64,000 nucleotides of DNA, taken from assembly GCF_009720525.1 (NCBI RefSeq), contig NZ_CP043930.1, positions 5,592,001-5,656,000 of the forward strand, in the 5' to 3' direction. The DNA is from Gimesia benthica. Lineage in GTDB: Bacteria > Planctomycetota > Planctomycetia > Planctomycetales > Planctomycetaceae. The notes under the pieces are model-generated. The model searched no databases and was not told the origin of the DNA. It saw only the letters and a list, made by a program, of their open reading frames with translations. The position numbers and the translations under genes were made by a program. The first letter of the stretch is position 1, and each line of letters starts with the position of its first letter. Shown piece by piece: positions 1 through 9,263 of this stretch.

Positions 1-90
1 AGTAGAGCGATAGCTCTTGGCAGTCAGGCCCATGAAGAGACCGCTGTAAACCGATTTTTTCAGAAAGTGACGACGTGACATTTGCGACAT
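1..90 (-). CDS. Tat-exported protein, N-terminal fragment (possibly Gfo/Idh/MocA oxidoreductase)
   Basis: The gene runs off the left edge; only the first 30 codons are present, starting at ATG 88-90 on the minus strand, with a second in-frame ATG at 79-81. The translation contains SRRHFLKK followed by a hydrophobic stretch, which is a twin-arginine (Tat) export signal. In planctomycetes this type of N-terminus is frequent on secreted Gfo/Idh/MocA oxidoreductases and DUF1501 proteins, and the residues after the hydrophobic core (TAKSY) resemble the former. That family guess is an inference from very little sequence. It lies downstream of, and in the same direction as, the beta-helix protein at 280-1707. 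Confidence 0.6.
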   Translation of the reverse strand, partial: MSQMSRRHFLKKSVYSGLFMGLTAKSYRST

Positions 91-279
91 GAACAGATTC
101 CTCGAGCGACGGAAAAATAATATGAATGACCGGCGATTTCCTGCAGAAAATCGCCCTGATTGTTATCCAGCGGGACCGCTTATCATAGCAGCACCCGGAC
201 CTGAGTCAATTAGATTCAGATCGGAGTATTCCTCTCATTTTGATGCGATGAGGGGAGCGTGGCTAGTGAACCAGGGACT

Positions 280-1707
280 CTACTTATGCGATACCTTTTT
301 ATAAAGGTTGTTCACGATTTGATTGTCCTTACCGCCGATGATCTCGAGCGCCTGGGCGTTATCGCTGTCGGGCAGATCGGTAGAAATCAGGCAGTCTGAC
401 ACGCGACTCTCGGAGACGTTCTTCAGCAGCAGTCCTGTGGTGGAATAATCGAGAATCGAACAACCCACGATATTCATCCGTCGCGAATCTCGCACTTCAA
501 AAGCGACCCGCTCGTCGCCGGTCCCGTTGATATGGTTGCCGCTGATCGTGCAGCCGTCACAGTTCGTAAACAGCATGCCGACCTGGGCCGTACTTCCGTC
601 GCCATAGTGATAGCGGGGATTCCGGTCGAGCACGTTATTCGAGATCAGAATGTTGTTGCAGTCGTCAACGCGGATATTGTGCGTGTAACCCTTCCACATC
701 GTGTTGCCGGTCACTGTGACACCGCGGGCACTGGTGATTTCGATATTGGTCTGCACATCCGAAAGCACATTGTCGGCGATGGTGATATTTCCGTCCCGAT
801 GCTCTTTAGAGTGGGGGCGAATACGGGCATTTTCATTAATCCGGATGTTGGCAGAACCGGGAGCATTATGATCGTGTTGAATCGTGCAACCCACAATCGC
901 GATCTCTCCGACCATCGCACCTTCGGAATCGATCAGTACGTTCGCCGTCGGTTTCGAGTTTTCATCACCCATGTTGCCTTCAATGTCACAGGTGCCGATC
1001 TGAATGTTGCGGATGTCACCTTTGTCGACAACCACGCCTCCGCCGGCGTTATAAGAAATATGACAGCCAATGATATTCGACTGATGGATGCTCACGTGAT
1101 CGTAATACACGCCCGCTCCCCGGTTCTCATACAGGTGGCAGTTGGAAACGATCACGTTCCGGTTACGTTTGGTAAAGTGAATCGCATGCAGCGCGCGACG
1201 GATCGTCAATCGCGTGAGCGTGATCTGCATGGTGCCCGTCGCTTCGATGCCGCAGGCTTCCGCATGATCGCCCACAATCTCCAGTCCATCGACCATGGGG
1301 GACCGCTGATTTTGCCAGACGTTTTCTTTCACCGTATGCGGGCTGGCGGTTCCCTCATGCGTGCCAATGAAACGAAACGCGGGGCCGGGGCCAGCCTTGA
1401 TGATCGTGGCGGTGCCGTCAGAACTGATCGACGTCGGCCCCAGTTTGTCGAGGTCAACAGTGATGGTCTTCGTCAGACGGTAGACCCCTTTGGGAAAGAC
1501 GATCTGCCCCTGCTTTGAATCGACGGCTCGCTGGATGGCGTCGCTGTCATCGGCTGCGCCGTCCCCAAGTGCACCAAAGGCTTTGACGGTGGTGTCGAGT
1601 GCCGGGGGCTTCTCGCTGGACTGATTCTGAGACTGCGTCTTGGGAGACATAATCAACAGACAGCTGAGAACCAGCAGCGTTGAAACACAGATCACGATGC
1701 TGCGCAT
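280..1707 (-). CDS. Secreted right-handed beta-helix protein (pectate-lyase-3-like)
   Basis: The 475-residue product begins with a hydrophobic export signal (about residues 1-26). The segment FGALGDGAADDSDAIQ at residues 44-59 is the conserved opening of the Pectate_lyase_3 / GH28-like family, which caps a parallel beta-helix. The rest, to about residue 460, is a run of short beta-strand units rich in N, G, I and V (for example NNVLDRNP), as in PbH1 repeats. Such proteins usually bind or cleave acidic polysaccharides at the cell surface or outside; the substrate cannot be read from the sequence. The start ATG at 1705-1707 leads straight into the signal peptide. A 200-base divergent gap separates it from tadA. 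Confidence 0.85.
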   Translation of the reverse strand: MRSIVICVSTLLVLSCLLIMSPKTQSQNQSSEKPPALDTTVKAFGALGDGAADDSDAIQRAVDSKQGQIVFPKGVYRLTKTITVDLDKLGPTSISSDGTATIIKAGPGPAFRFIGTHEGTASPHTVKENVWQNQRSPMVDGLEIVGDHAEACGIEATGTMQITLTRLTIRRALHAIHFTKRNRNVIVSNCHLYENRGAGVYYDHVSIHQSNIIGCHISYNAGGGVVVDKGDIRNIQIGTCDIEGNMGDENSKPTANVLIDSEGAMVGEIAIVGCTIQHDHNAPGSANIRINENARIRPHSKEHRDGNITIADNVLSDVQTNIEITSARGVTVTGNTMWKGYTHNIRVDDCNNILISNNVLDRNPRYHYGDGSTAQVGMLFTNCDGCTISGNHINGTGDERVAFEVRDSRRMNIVGCSILDYSTTGLLLKNVSESRVSDCLISTDLPDSDNAQALEIIGGKDNQIVNNLYKKVSHK

Positions 1708-1917
1708 GGGAGTTCACCTTGATGATTCACGGGAGAGATTTCAAAAGTAAGAGTGACGGTAATATTGTAAGCGGATTCCCACTCGAATCTCAAACAGAGT
1801 CGGGAAGAATACTCCTTTCCGGCAAGATTCACTCGGAGCCCCCCTTCCTTTTCCGCGGAGACTGGATTATGTTGAGCAGCAGACGGTAACTCCTTCTTAT
1901 TCAAAAGCGTGACTGTG

Positions 1918-2433
1918 ATGATTGATCGACCCGACGAATCCGAATTTACTCCCGGCGACCGCGAACTGCTGCAGCTGCATACCCGCTGGATGCGTTTTGC
2001 GTACGACGAAGCCCGGGCAGCGTTCGAAGAAGATGAAGTTCCCGTCGGTGCGGTGATTGTCTATCAGGATCGTATAATCGCAGCGGCACACAATCAGCGG
2101 GAGACCTTGAGCGACCCGACAGCACATGCCGAGATGATCGCGATTACCCAGGCCGCAGAGTCACTGGGGACCTGGCGTCTGAGTGACTGTGTGTTATACG
2201 TCACGCTGGAACCCTGTCCGATGTGTGCGGGGGCGATTATCCAGTCACGGATTCCCCTGGTAATCTATGGGACGCGCGATGAAAAAGCAGGTGCGTGTCA
2301 TTCACTGTTTCAGATCACCAATGATCCACGGTTGAATCATCAGAGCGTTGTCATCAGTGGTGTGATGCAGGATGAGTGTCGTACGATCCTGCAGGAGTTC
2401 TTTCGCAACAAACGTGCGCAGGGAAAAAAATAG
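1918..2433 (+). CDS. tadA: tRNA-specific adenosine deaminase TadA
   Basis: This is a cytidine/deoxycytidylate-deaminase-fold enzyme that converts adenosine 34 to inosine in the tRNA-Arg anticodon. Counting from GTG 1909, the zinc and catalytic residues are HAE at 73-75 and PCPMC at 102-106; the following AGAIIQSRI is typical of TadA rather than cytosine deaminases. Length (about 171 residues) is normal. In-frame GTG codons at 1909 and 1915 precede ATG 1918; none has a clear ribosome-binding site, and I take the ATG. The gene stands alone: the upstream neighbour is divergent, and 319 bases without a convincing gene separate it from csrA. Confidence 0.95.
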   Translation: MIDRPDESEFTPGDRELLQLHTRWMRFAYDEARAAFEEDEVPVGAVIVYQDRIIAAAHNQRETLSDPTAHAEMIAITQAAESLGTWRLSDCVLYVTLEPCPMCAGAIIQSRIPLVIYGTRDEKAGACHSLFQITNDPRLNHQSVVISGVMQDECRTILQEFFRNKRAQGKK

Positions 2434-2752
2434 TTTTCGATCCGATACTATTTTTAAAAACGCGCTCGTCACGTGCATGTAGAATTGATGAATTTTTTTT
2501 GAGTACGACCGCTTGTCACTGTGATGATGCTGCATCGTTGATATGTCGATGATGTGCTAATGAAATTAAGAGGAGATATTCTGAAATCAATTTTGTCAAG
2601 TGATATTCGAGCAAAAGAAACCTCCTTAAAAATCGTTTTATTTTTTGAATGCTTTCAGCTTGTCCTTCTGATTGCACTTCGTCAAAATGAGCGACACAAT
2701 AACTTTTCACAATTCACAGATTCAATTCTGAAAAATTCTTTGAGGCCAGCGA
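2434..2752. other. Intergenic region upstream of csrA
   Basis: These 319 bases between tadA and csrA are AT-rich, with several T runs. Short open frames exist on both strands (for example plus-strand 2554-2772) but they lack family resemblance, and this one overlaps the csrA start. I see no clear terminator for tadA. The stretch probably holds the csrA promoter and leader. Confidence 0.4.
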
Positions 2753-2953
2753 ATGCATATTATCTCTCGTGAAGCGAATGAGAGTATCCTCATTGGGGAA
2801 CATACAGTAGTTAAAGTCTTAGAAGTGTTTGAGGATCGCGTCAAATTGTCGATTGAATCTCCGGGGGCTGAACCCGCTTACTGGGAAGAAACCGTTTACC
2901 TCGATCCCGTCCTCGAAGCTGAAGAACTCGAATCGGTCCAGATCAGCGGCTGA
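2753..2953 (+). CDS. csrA: CsrA-family RNA-binding regulator, atypical
   Basis: The 66-residue product aligns without gaps to CsrA: opening MHIISREANESILIG against the usual MLILTRRVGETLMIG, then the five-strand core through VKLSIESPG. CsrA dimers bind GGA motifs in mRNA leaders and control translation. The arginine that contacts RNA at position 44 of E. coli CsrA is tryptophan here (AYWEET in place of VHREEI), and Arg7 is Glu, so RNA binding may be altered or lost. A GAGG ribosome-binding site at 2742-2745 supports ATG 2753. The next gene on the same strand is uppS, 240 bases downstream. The family assignment is firm; the function is less so. Confidence 0.85.
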   Translation: MHIISREANESILIGEHTVVKVLEVFEDRVKLSIESPGAEPAYWEETVYLDPVLEAEELESVQISG

Positions 2954-3193
2954 TTCTTTTCGCTGAGATGATTTCAGGAGGGAATTAACCCTGGAACATC
3001 TGTACGAAACCGGAACTACGGTTCATTCTTTAAAGATGCTGTGCTTTCTCCCCGCGCAGCCTTGGCGTTTTTGCCGAAATTGCTCAAAATAAACAGACAG
3101 GGCAGATCTGATTCTGCCCACGCTTGTCAAGCCGTCTGCCCGAGCAGGCCAGAAGTCAAACTCAATCAATCATCAGACATTGTGAGGCAAATT

Positions 3194-3946
3194 GTGCCCG
3201 CCATATCGGAACAGGATGGGGAATCGCTGGGGCTGGAATCCCGCCAACTGCCCCGGCATATCGCGATCATCATGGATGGTAACGGTCGCTGGGCCTCGCG
3301 TCGTGGTTTTCCCCGCATCGAAGGTCATCGACAGGGCGTCAACAGCGTGCGCACTGTCGTGGAAGAATCGACGCGGCTGGGCATCGAACAGCTCACACTT
3401 TACTGTCTCAGCAGTGAGAACTGGAAACGTCCCGCACTCGAACTCAACCTGCTGATGCAGCTGTTGAAGAAATTCGTGATCGGCGAACGTGAAGAAATCA
3501 TGCGGCAGAATATTCGCTTCTCCACCATCGGCCGTCGCTCAGACCTGCCCAAAGATGTGCTGGCGGAAGTCGACAAAACCATAGACGAGAGTCGAAATAA
3601 TACCGGTATGCAACTCTGTCTCGCTCTCAATTACGGCAGCCGTTCTGAAATCGTGGACGCCGTGAAGTCGATCGTGAGTGAAGTCGAACAGGGCGGACTC
3701 AAAGCCGAAGACATTGACGAAGACGTGATCTCTTCGCATCTTTACACCGCAGGCATGCCCGATCCGGATCTGGTAATTCGGACTGCCGGCGAAATGCGTG
3801 TCAGTAATTTTCTGCTCTGGCAGATCAGTTATGCCGAACTCTGGGTGACTGAAACCTACTGGCCTGATTTTTCCGTCAACGATTTCTGGCAGGCACTCCG
3901 TGACTTCGCAGCTCGCGACCGTCGCTTCGGCGGTTTGAAAGGATAA
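3194..3946 (+). CDS. uppS: Undecaprenyl diphosphate synthase (isoprenyl transferase)
   Basis: This cis-prenyltransferase extends farnesyl diphosphate with isopentenyl diphosphate to make the C55 lipid carrier for peptidoglycan and surface glycans. The catalytic start motif HIAIIMDGNGRWA is present with Asp at residue 28, followed by YCLSSENWKRP and the C-terminal block RTAGEMRVSNFLLWQ (the family usually has RTSGE and RLSNF). The frame is open back to GTG 3041, but GTG 3194 has a good GAGG at 3184-3187 and gives the family's normal length of about 250 residues, so I choose it. The cdsA start lies 6 bases after the stop, so the two are almost certainly co-transcribed. Confidence 0.95.
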   Translation: MPAISEQDGESLGLESRQLPRHIAIIMDGNGRWASRRGFPRIEGHRQGVNSVRTVVEESTRLGIEQLTLYCLSSENWKRPALELNLLMQLLKKFVIGEREEIMRQNIRFSTIGRRSDLPKDVLAEVDKTIDESRNNTGMQLCLALNYGSRSEIVDAVKSIVSEVEQGGLKAEDIDEDVISSHLYTAGMPDPDLVIRTAGEMRVSNFLLWQISYAELWVTETYWPDFSVNDFWQALRDFAARDRRFGGLKG

Positions 3947-3952
3947 CGCAGC

Positions 3953-4861
3953 ATGCTGGGCTGGCGGCTTCTGGTTTCCGCAACTCTGATTCCCCTGTTG
4001 TTCGGTCTGTTTTATCTCGATCAACGTGCGGGGAGCAGCGCCCCCTGGTTACTGGGACTCTGCTGGCTCCTGATTCTTCGGGGAACCTGGGAGATCACGC
4101 AACTGCTGACGGTCCGCAATCTGAAGCCGGGCTATCCGCTGGTCTGTCTGCTCTCGCTGCTGATTTGTAACGCGGCCTGGTTGCCCTGGCTGATTCCTTC
4201 ACTGCAGACCGGCGCGAATGATCCGCAGACGCTTTCACTGGCTCTACTGTCGGTGACCTATGCGATTTCCGTTCTGCTACTGTTCCTGAAGAATGCGATT
4301 CGCTTTCAGGAGCCGGGCCAGACCATGGAAATTCTGGGAGCCGAACTGCTGGGAGTTTCGTACGTCGGTTTTCTGCTCGCGATGCTGGCTGAACTCCGCT
4401 GGGTCGTGGGTCCCCAGACTGGTTACCTCGCTCTGGGGGCATTGATCATCAGTGCCAAGCTGGGTGATGTTGGCGGTTATACGTTTGGTCGTCTCTGGGG
4501 AAAAAAGAAGCTCGTGCCCCGTCTGAGTCCGGGAAAAACCTGGATGGGCGGCTTCGGTGCGATCTTTGGGGCTTCACTCGGCGCCTGGCTCTGGCTGCAG
4601 TTCACTCCCTCCCTGTTTAACGACAGCTGGAGTGCCCCCGCCTGGTACTGGTCCATTCTGTTCGGGGCGATTATCGGCGTTGTCGGTCTCGTGGGGGACC
4701 TGTGTGAATCGCTGATCAAGCGGGATGTCGGCAAAAAAGATTCTGCGGAACTGCTGCCTGGTTTCGGCGGCCTGCTCGATCTGCTCGACAGTCCCCTTTA
4801 TGCAGGACCGGTTGCGTTCCTGCTCTGGAAGCTGCTGCCTCTGGTGACTGTCGCCAGTTGA
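3953..4861 (+). CDS. cdsA: Phosphatidate cytidylyltransferase
   Basis: An integral membrane enzyme of 302 residues that makes CDP-diacylglycerol from phosphatidic acid and CTP, the branch point of bacterial phospholipid synthesis. About eight hydrophobic segments are visible. The signature is in the C-terminal half: the SPGKTW stretch, GDLCESLIKRDVGKKDS, and the LLPGFGGLLDLLDSP block that carries the metal-binding aspartates. It follows uppS by 6 bases, a widespread uppS-cdsA arrangement. Its last 64 bases overlap the 3' end of the opposing amino-acid-kinase gene. Confidence 0.95.
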   Translation: MLGWRLLVSATLIPLLFGLFYLDQRAGSSAPWLLGLCWLLILRGTWEITQLLTVRNLKPGYPLVCLLSLLICNAAWLPWLIPSLQTGANDPQTLSLALLSVTYAISVLLLFLKNAIRFQEPGQTMEILGAELLGVSYVGFLLAMLAELRWVVGPQTGYLALGALIISAKLGDVGGYTFGRLWGKKKLVPRLSPGKTWMGGFGAIFGASLGAWLWLQFTPSLFNDSWSAPAWYWSILFGAIIGVVGLVGDLCESLIKRDVGKKDSAELLPGFGGLLDLLDSPLYAGPVAFLLWKLLPLVTVAS

Positions 4862-5448
4862 AGCGTCTCCCCCGAGGATCGCAGGTTACACCAGCGCAGG
4901 CAGAGCAGTTCATCCGCCAGCTGGGGAAAGTAAGCATCGACGAGCCCGCGGGCACAGAGCTCAGAGGTAGTCTCCACTTCAGGTGGATCGACCGACTTCA
5001 GTAAAACCAGTTCCTGAGCCGGCCAGTTGAGCGTAATCCATGCCGCAATCGAATCGCTGGTCACTTCCCACGCAGCCGGTAATTCCGCCTGTTCCAGTGA
5101 CTGAGCCGCAGGCCGCGACAGGTAGGCGTAAGCCGAGAGAATCGGAATGCGGTTCGCCCGCCAGGCTGCTTCTGCAGCGGCGTGAGAGTCGACCGATTCC
5201 GATTCCGGCAGCAGTTGATTCAGCAGACGTTCGTTAAGCGTCAGCGATTGGATGGCCAGCCAGTGGGCACGCTCTTCACCCAGGTTGTGAATCCGATCCC
5301 AGTCCCTGACCAGGTCGGCGGTACGTCCCCCTCCGGAAACAATCAGGGGGCGGGAACCATCCAGCTGTCCCAGCACGTGGGACAGCCTGTTCCCCAGGTC
5401 CGGCAGATCGAACAGGCTCCCTCCGACTTTGATGACGGTGACAGGCAT
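4798..5448 (-). CDS. Amino-acid-kinase-family protein
   Basis: The 216-residue product opens with VIKVGGSLFDLPDL and then SGGGRTADLVRDWD, the phosphate-binding glycine motifs of the amino-acid/uridylate kinase fold. It is shorter than uridylate or glutamate kinases. Its size matches the small kinases related to archaeal MfnE, which acts on the furan precursor of methanofuran, and planctomycetes are known to carry tetrahydromethanopterin/methanofuran C1 genes. That role is an inference. It starts 42 bases after hisG on the same strand, so the two are probably one operon. The last ~20 residues lie over the 3' end of cdsA and may be a run-on tail. Confidence 0.75.
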   Translation of the reverse strand: MPVTVIKVGGSLFDLPDLGNRLSHVLGQLDGSRPLIVSGGGRTADLVRDWDRIHNLGEERAHWLAIQSLTLNERLLNQLLPESESVDSHAAAEAAWRANRIPILSAYAYLSRPAAQSLEQAELPAAWEVTSDSIAAWITLNWPAQELVLLKSVDPPEVETTSELCARGLVDAYFPQLADELLCLRWCNLRSSGETLQLATVTRGSSFQSRNATGPA

Positions 5449-5490
5449 GCTGTGTTCCTGTTTGAGCCGGGACTGTTCTCCGGGTTGGAA

Positions 5491-6369
5491 TCAGTCGATG
5501 ATTTTGGAAATCTGGTATTCCACGATGCCGCAGGCACCGGCGGATTTCAGTTTCGGTACAATCGAGCGAACGACCGATTCTTCCATGATGGTGTTGATGG
5601 CCACCCAGTCGGGGTCGGACAATGAAGAGACGGTCGGTTTCTGCAGTGCGGGCAGCAGGTTGAGTACCTTCTCCAGATCGGTACGGACTACGTTCATCAT
5701 CAGGCAGACTTTGCCTTCCGCAGCCAGACAGGACTCGAGCATCATCGCGATGTTTTCGAGCTTCTCGCGCTTCCAGGGATCTTCGTAAGCCTGTTTGTTG
5801 GCGATGAAGCGGGTCGTGCTCTGCATCAGCTCTTCCACGATCCGCAGGTTATTGGCCCGCAGGGAAGAACCGGTTTCGGTGACTTCCACAATCGCATCGG
5901 CCAGTTTGGGAGGCTTGACTTCAGTCGCACCCCAGGAGAACTCAACTTTCGCAGTCACGCCGTGCTGTTCGAGGTAGCGCTGGGTCATGCCGACGACTTC
6001 GGTGGCGATTCGCTTGCCTTCCAGGTCTTTGACGGACTGCACCGGGGAATCTTCGGGAACGCAGAGTACCCAGCGAACGGGGCGGCGGCTGACTTTGGAG
6101 AACTGCAGTTCGCAGATTTCCTGAACGTCTGCTCCTGTCTCGAGGATCCAGTCGTGACCGGTGATGCCGGCGTCCAGAATTCCCTGGTCGACGTAACGGG
6201 CCATTTCCTGCGCCCGGATCAGCAGACACTCGATTTCATCATCGTCGATCGTCGGGTAGTAGGACCGGGAAGAAAATTTGATGACGTATCCGGCGCGTTT
6301 GAATAATTCCGCCGTCGATTCCTGTAAACTTCCCGCGGGAATACCGAGTTTTAAGACCTTGTCGGACAT
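5491..6369 (-). CDS. hisG: ATP phosphoribosyltransferase, long form
   Basis: HisG catalyses the first step of histidine synthesis, joining ATP and PRPP. The product from ATG 6369 is 292 residues, opening [20 protein letters not shown], with the PRPP-loop region [20 protein letters not shown]. It extends into the C-terminal regulatory domain (about residues 215-292, with DPDWVAI) of the long, histidine-inhibited form, so no HisZ partner is needed. The frame is open to 6417, but ATG 6369 is preceded by AGGA 5 bases upstream. No other his gene is in the window; the kinase follows 42 bases downstream. Confidence 0.95.
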   Translation of the reverse strand: MSDKVLKLGIPAGSLQESTAELFKRAGYVIKFSSRSYYPTIDDDEIECLLIRAQEMARYVDQGILDAGITGHDWILETGADVQEICELQFSKVSRRPVRWVLCVPEDSPVQSVKDLEGKRIATEVVGMTQRYLEQHGVTAKVEFSWGATEVKPPKLADAIVEVTETGSSLRANNLRIVEELMQSTTRFIANKQAYEDPWKREKLENIAMMLESCLAAEGKVCLMMNVVRTDLEKVLNLLPALQKPTVSSLSDPDWVAINTIMEESVVRSIVPKLKSAGACGIVEYQISKIID

Positions 6370-6737
6370 GATTCCTGTGTTTCTGAGTTCGATGGTTGAA
6401 GCGTAAGATATAGGCAATTAACAATTTATAGGTATGGTCCGTCACTGGAATGCAGGCGGAACACGCGAGGTACTGATGTACCCTGCCACTGCGGAGCTCG
6501 CCGGCAATCATTCCCTGCGCGTACTCTAACAGCTCAAAAACAGCAGTTCCAGTAGTCCGGAACGAGAATGTTCGCAGAAATTCCCAATCTGTGGGCTTCC
6601 ATCGGCAGGGGACATTCTCTAGGATCGTGCAATCATCAACTCACAATAGTCGATTTCTGCACTGTTTTCACCGCAGAGATCTGCAGATAAACCCTGTTTC
6701 CAAAGATATTTTTGAACGAGTAAGGAGAAATTCCTCG
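6370..6737. other. Divergent intergenic region hisG / cysC
   Basis: These 368 bases separate the divergent hisG and cysC starts and should contain both promoters. I could not match a convincing -35/-10 pair. A small hairpin (GGTAC / GTACC, loop TGAT) sits at 6469-6482. No gene is supported. Confidence 0.4.
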
Positions 6738-7352
6738 ATGGCCGAGCAAAAAGCCACCAACGTGACTTGGCACGAACACCATGTATCTAAAGAAAAACGC
6801 TGTCAGCAGAACGGACACAAGGGTGCCGTTCTCTGGTTCACCGGTTTGAGCGGATCCGGCAAAAGCACGATCGCCAACACCGTCGATCACAAACTGTTCG
6901 AGCAAGGCAAACACACCTTCGTGCTGGATGGCGATAACGTCCGCATGGGTCTGAACAAGAACCTGGGCTTTTCTCCTGAAGACCGTACCGAAAACATCCG
7001 TCGTATCGGCGAAGTTTCCAAACTGTACACCGACGCCGGTATCCTCGTCATGACCGCCTTCATTTCTCCCTACCGTGAAGACCGTGATCAGGTCCGCGAA
7101 ATTCTGGGTGATGGCGAGTTCATCGAGATCTTCGTCAAAGCTTCTCTGGAAACCTGCGAAGGCCGCGATCCTAAAGGCCTCTACAAGAAGGCACGGGCTG
7201 GCGAAATCAAAGGCTTCACCGGTATCGACGCTCCTTACGAAGAACCGGAAAAAGCAGAACTGATTCTCGATTCTGACGGAAAAGGCATCGATGAGCTGGC
7301 TGATGAAGTCGTCGCCTACCTCGAATCCAACGGATACCTGACCTATCCGTAA
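6738..7352 (+). CDS. cysC: Adenylylsulfate (APS) kinase
   Basis: CysC phosphorylates adenylylsulfate to PAPS in sulfate activation; in a sulfatase-rich organism PAPS may also serve sulfation. The 204-residue product has the Walker A loop GLSGSGKST at residues 36-44, the [21 protein letters not shown] substrate block, and the [10 protein letters not shown] and [20 protein letters not shown] motifs typical of the family. The start ATG 6738 has TAAGGAGA at 6721-6728 as ribosome-binding site, so the open frame further upstream is not used. It is free-standing: there is no CysN/CysD next to it. A strong terminator follows. Confidence 0.97.
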   Translation: MAEQKATNVTWHEHHVSKEKRCQQNGHKGAVLWFTGLSGSGKSTIANTVDHKLFEQGKHTFVLDGDNVRMGLNKNLGFSPEDRTENIRRIGEVSKLYTDAGILVMTAFISPYREDRDQVREILGDGEFIEIFVKASLETCEGRDPKGLYKKARAGEIKGFTGIDAPYEEPEKAELILDSDGKGIDELADEVVAYLESNGYLTYP

Positions 7353-7405
7353 CCGATCAGCACACAACTTGTGTTGTGATCGCTCATAACACAAACGTGT
7401 GAATG

Positions 7406-7447
7406 AAAAAAACTCAGGCTTGCAGCTCGCTGCCTGAGTTTTTTTAT
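7406..7447. terminator. Rho-independent terminator, bidirectional, after cysC
   Basis: AAAAAAACTCAGGC at 7406-7419 pairs with GCCTGAGTTTTTTT at 7432-7445 around a 12-base loop. The A run on one side and T run on the other let it work in both directions, ending cysC (plus) and the sulfatase at 7476-9020 (minus). Confidence 0.9.
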
Positions 7448-7475
7448 TGCGCTCTGCCAGATAACTCCGGCTGGT

Positions 7476-9020
7476 TTACTTGTCTGCTTTCTCTTGTTTC
7501 TCTTTGAGTTTATAAGGACCCAGTCCGGGAGCCGACTTGAACCAGTCTTTGGGGCGCTCCTTGAGGTTTTTGGAATAGACGCGAATCGCCCGTTCGTCCC
7601 AGAACTCAGGGATCGCTGGATCTTCAGGAGTGCGACCTTTGTCGTCGATTTCCTCCATCCAATGATCCAAAGCGGCAGACAGTCGCTGTTTTGTCTCTGC
7701 GTAAGCAGGGTTATCAGCCAGGTTGTTGATCTCCCAGGGATCGTTGCGGATGTCATACAGTTCCTCGCGGGGGCGAGTCTCCGCCATCAGCACAGCTGGC
7801 GGACCGCTTAACTCCCCTTTCGCGTCCAGATCACGCAGCAGACCGATGATCGGGTACTGGGTTTCCTTGTAACGATTGATCTGCAGGAACGGCCGTTCGG
7901 GATACTTGTTTCTCAGATAACGGAACTGCTTGTCGCGAACCGTGCGGATGTGGAACACGGTTTCATCGCCGCGGTCCCGTCCGCCGAACAGGTAGCTGCG
8001 CGGCTTCTCGGTCTGGCTACCCAGAAAAACCTGTCCCTGCATGCGGGATGGTTTCTCGATGCCCGCCAGGGCCAGCGTGGTCGCACTCAGGTCGATGGAC
8101 GAGATCAGCTGATCGCTCTTCTCACCTCGATGATACTGGGCGGGGGCCGGCAGATCCGAATTTCCTTCGGGCCAGTAAATGATCAGCGGGATATGCAGGC
8201 CGCTGTCGTAAGGCCACTGTTTACCACGGGGCATGGCGCGACCATGATCGGCCATGAACACGACGATCGTATTCTTATCCAGTTGATCCCGCTTGAGCAG
8301 ATCCAGAATAAACGCGACCTTCTTATCTACGGCCATCACGGTATTCAGATACTGCGCCCAGACCGCCCGGGTCACGGGGTGATCGGGATAGTACGGTGGG
8401 ATTTGCACTTTCTCCGGATCGACCTGGTAGTCGAGATACTCATGAGCCGAGTTCCAGGCACCGCCCCGGTGTGTTTCCGAAAAGTTGATCTGGGCATAAA
8501 AGGGTTGATGCTGTTTGAGTTCATCCCAGTCTTTGAGATCAAAGGGCTGCTTTCCTTTGGGATAGGTGAAGTTCCAGTCGGTCTTACCGGTCCCTTTATA
8601 GAACTTGGCCAGCTTGCGATCTTTCGTCAGGTTGCGAATATTCGCAGTCGTGTAGCCAGCAAGACGCAACCAGTCGGTGATGACGCGAACACCCTCGGGC
8701 AGCGGGTTGGTGCCGTCGCGATGAGACCGATGATTGTGAGCGTCAATCGACATCGCATACATGCCCGTCATGAAAGACGAACGGCTCGTCGAGCAAACGG
8801 GCGTGACGGTAAACGCATTTTGAAACTGCATCCCCTGTTCGGCCAGTCGGTCCAGCGTAGGCGTTTTGACTTCAGGCGTACCGTAGCAGCCGAGTTCCGG
8901 ACCCATGTCCTCGGCGATAATCCAGAGGATATTTGGTTGCTGTTCAGCGGCTGAGACTTGCTGAGAAAGTAACACACCAGCCGTGAGTATCAGACAAAGC
9001 GCAAGCAGAGAGCGGAGCAT
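7476..9020 (-). CDS. Secreted sulfatase (arylsulfatase family)
   Basis: The 514-residue protein has a signal peptide (about residues 1-24, cleavage after VSA) and the type I sulfatase fold. NILWIIAED at about 30-38 holds the first metal ligands. CSTSRSSFMTG places Cys76 where formylglycine forms; the third motif position is Thr rather than the usual Pro or Ala. A C-terminal block with YDIRNDPWEINNLADN is the usual sulfatase tail. It likely hydrolyses sulfate esters on extracellular polysaccharide; the substrate is not predictable. It is transcribed alone and ends at the shared terminator. Confidence 0.93.
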   Translation of the reverse strand: MLRSLLALCLILTAGVLLSQQVSAAEQQPNILWIIAEDMGPELGCYGTPEVKTPTLDRLAEQGMQFQNAFTVTPVCSTSRSSFMTGMYAMSIDAHNHRSHRDGTNPLPEGVRVITDWLRLAGYTTANIRNLTKDRKLAKFYKGTGKTDWNFTYPKGKQPFDLKDWDELKQHQPFYAQINFSETHRGGAWNSAHEYLDYQVDPEKVQIPPYYPDHPVTRAVWAQYLNTVMAVDKKVAFILDLLKRDQLDKNTIVVFMADHGRAMPRGKQWPYDSGLHIPLIIYWPEGNSDLPAPAQYHRGEKSDQLISSIDLSATTLALAGIEKPSRMQGQVFLGSQTEKPRSYLFGGRDRGDETVFHIRTVRDKQFRYLRNKYPERPFLQINRYKETQYPIIGLLRDLDAKGELSGPPAVLMAETRPREELYDIRNDPWEINNLADNPAYAETKQRLSAALDHWMEEIDDKGRTPEDPAIPEFWDERAIRVYSKNLKERPKDWFKSAPGLGPYKLKEKQEKADK

Positions 9021-9263
9021 GATAGAGACTCTTCACCAAAAGAATTCGAATTGAGTAATTAACCTGAGCGGGCCAGTTCATCTTCAACAATGCATCGAGC
9101 AATGTCAATCAAGGACTGTTTCCCCGAAACCATCAGAGGCACGCTCCACTGTGAAATCGATCTTGCAGGTCGGATTTCTGCGGTTAAGCTTTAAATAGAG
9201 TCACAACCAACGTTGCCCCCTGCCTTTTATCTCAGTCTTACTTATTAAATAAGGAGAGATCAG

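Noticed and set aside
532-1518. A 328-codon open frame on the plus strand
   Set aside because: It lies entirely antisense to the beta-helix protein, has no signal, domain or ribosome-binding site, and reads as a shadow of that gene.
7950-8954. A 334-codon plus-strand open frame
   Set aside because: It is antisense to the sulfatase, whose motifs are clear; composition is typical of a shadow frame.
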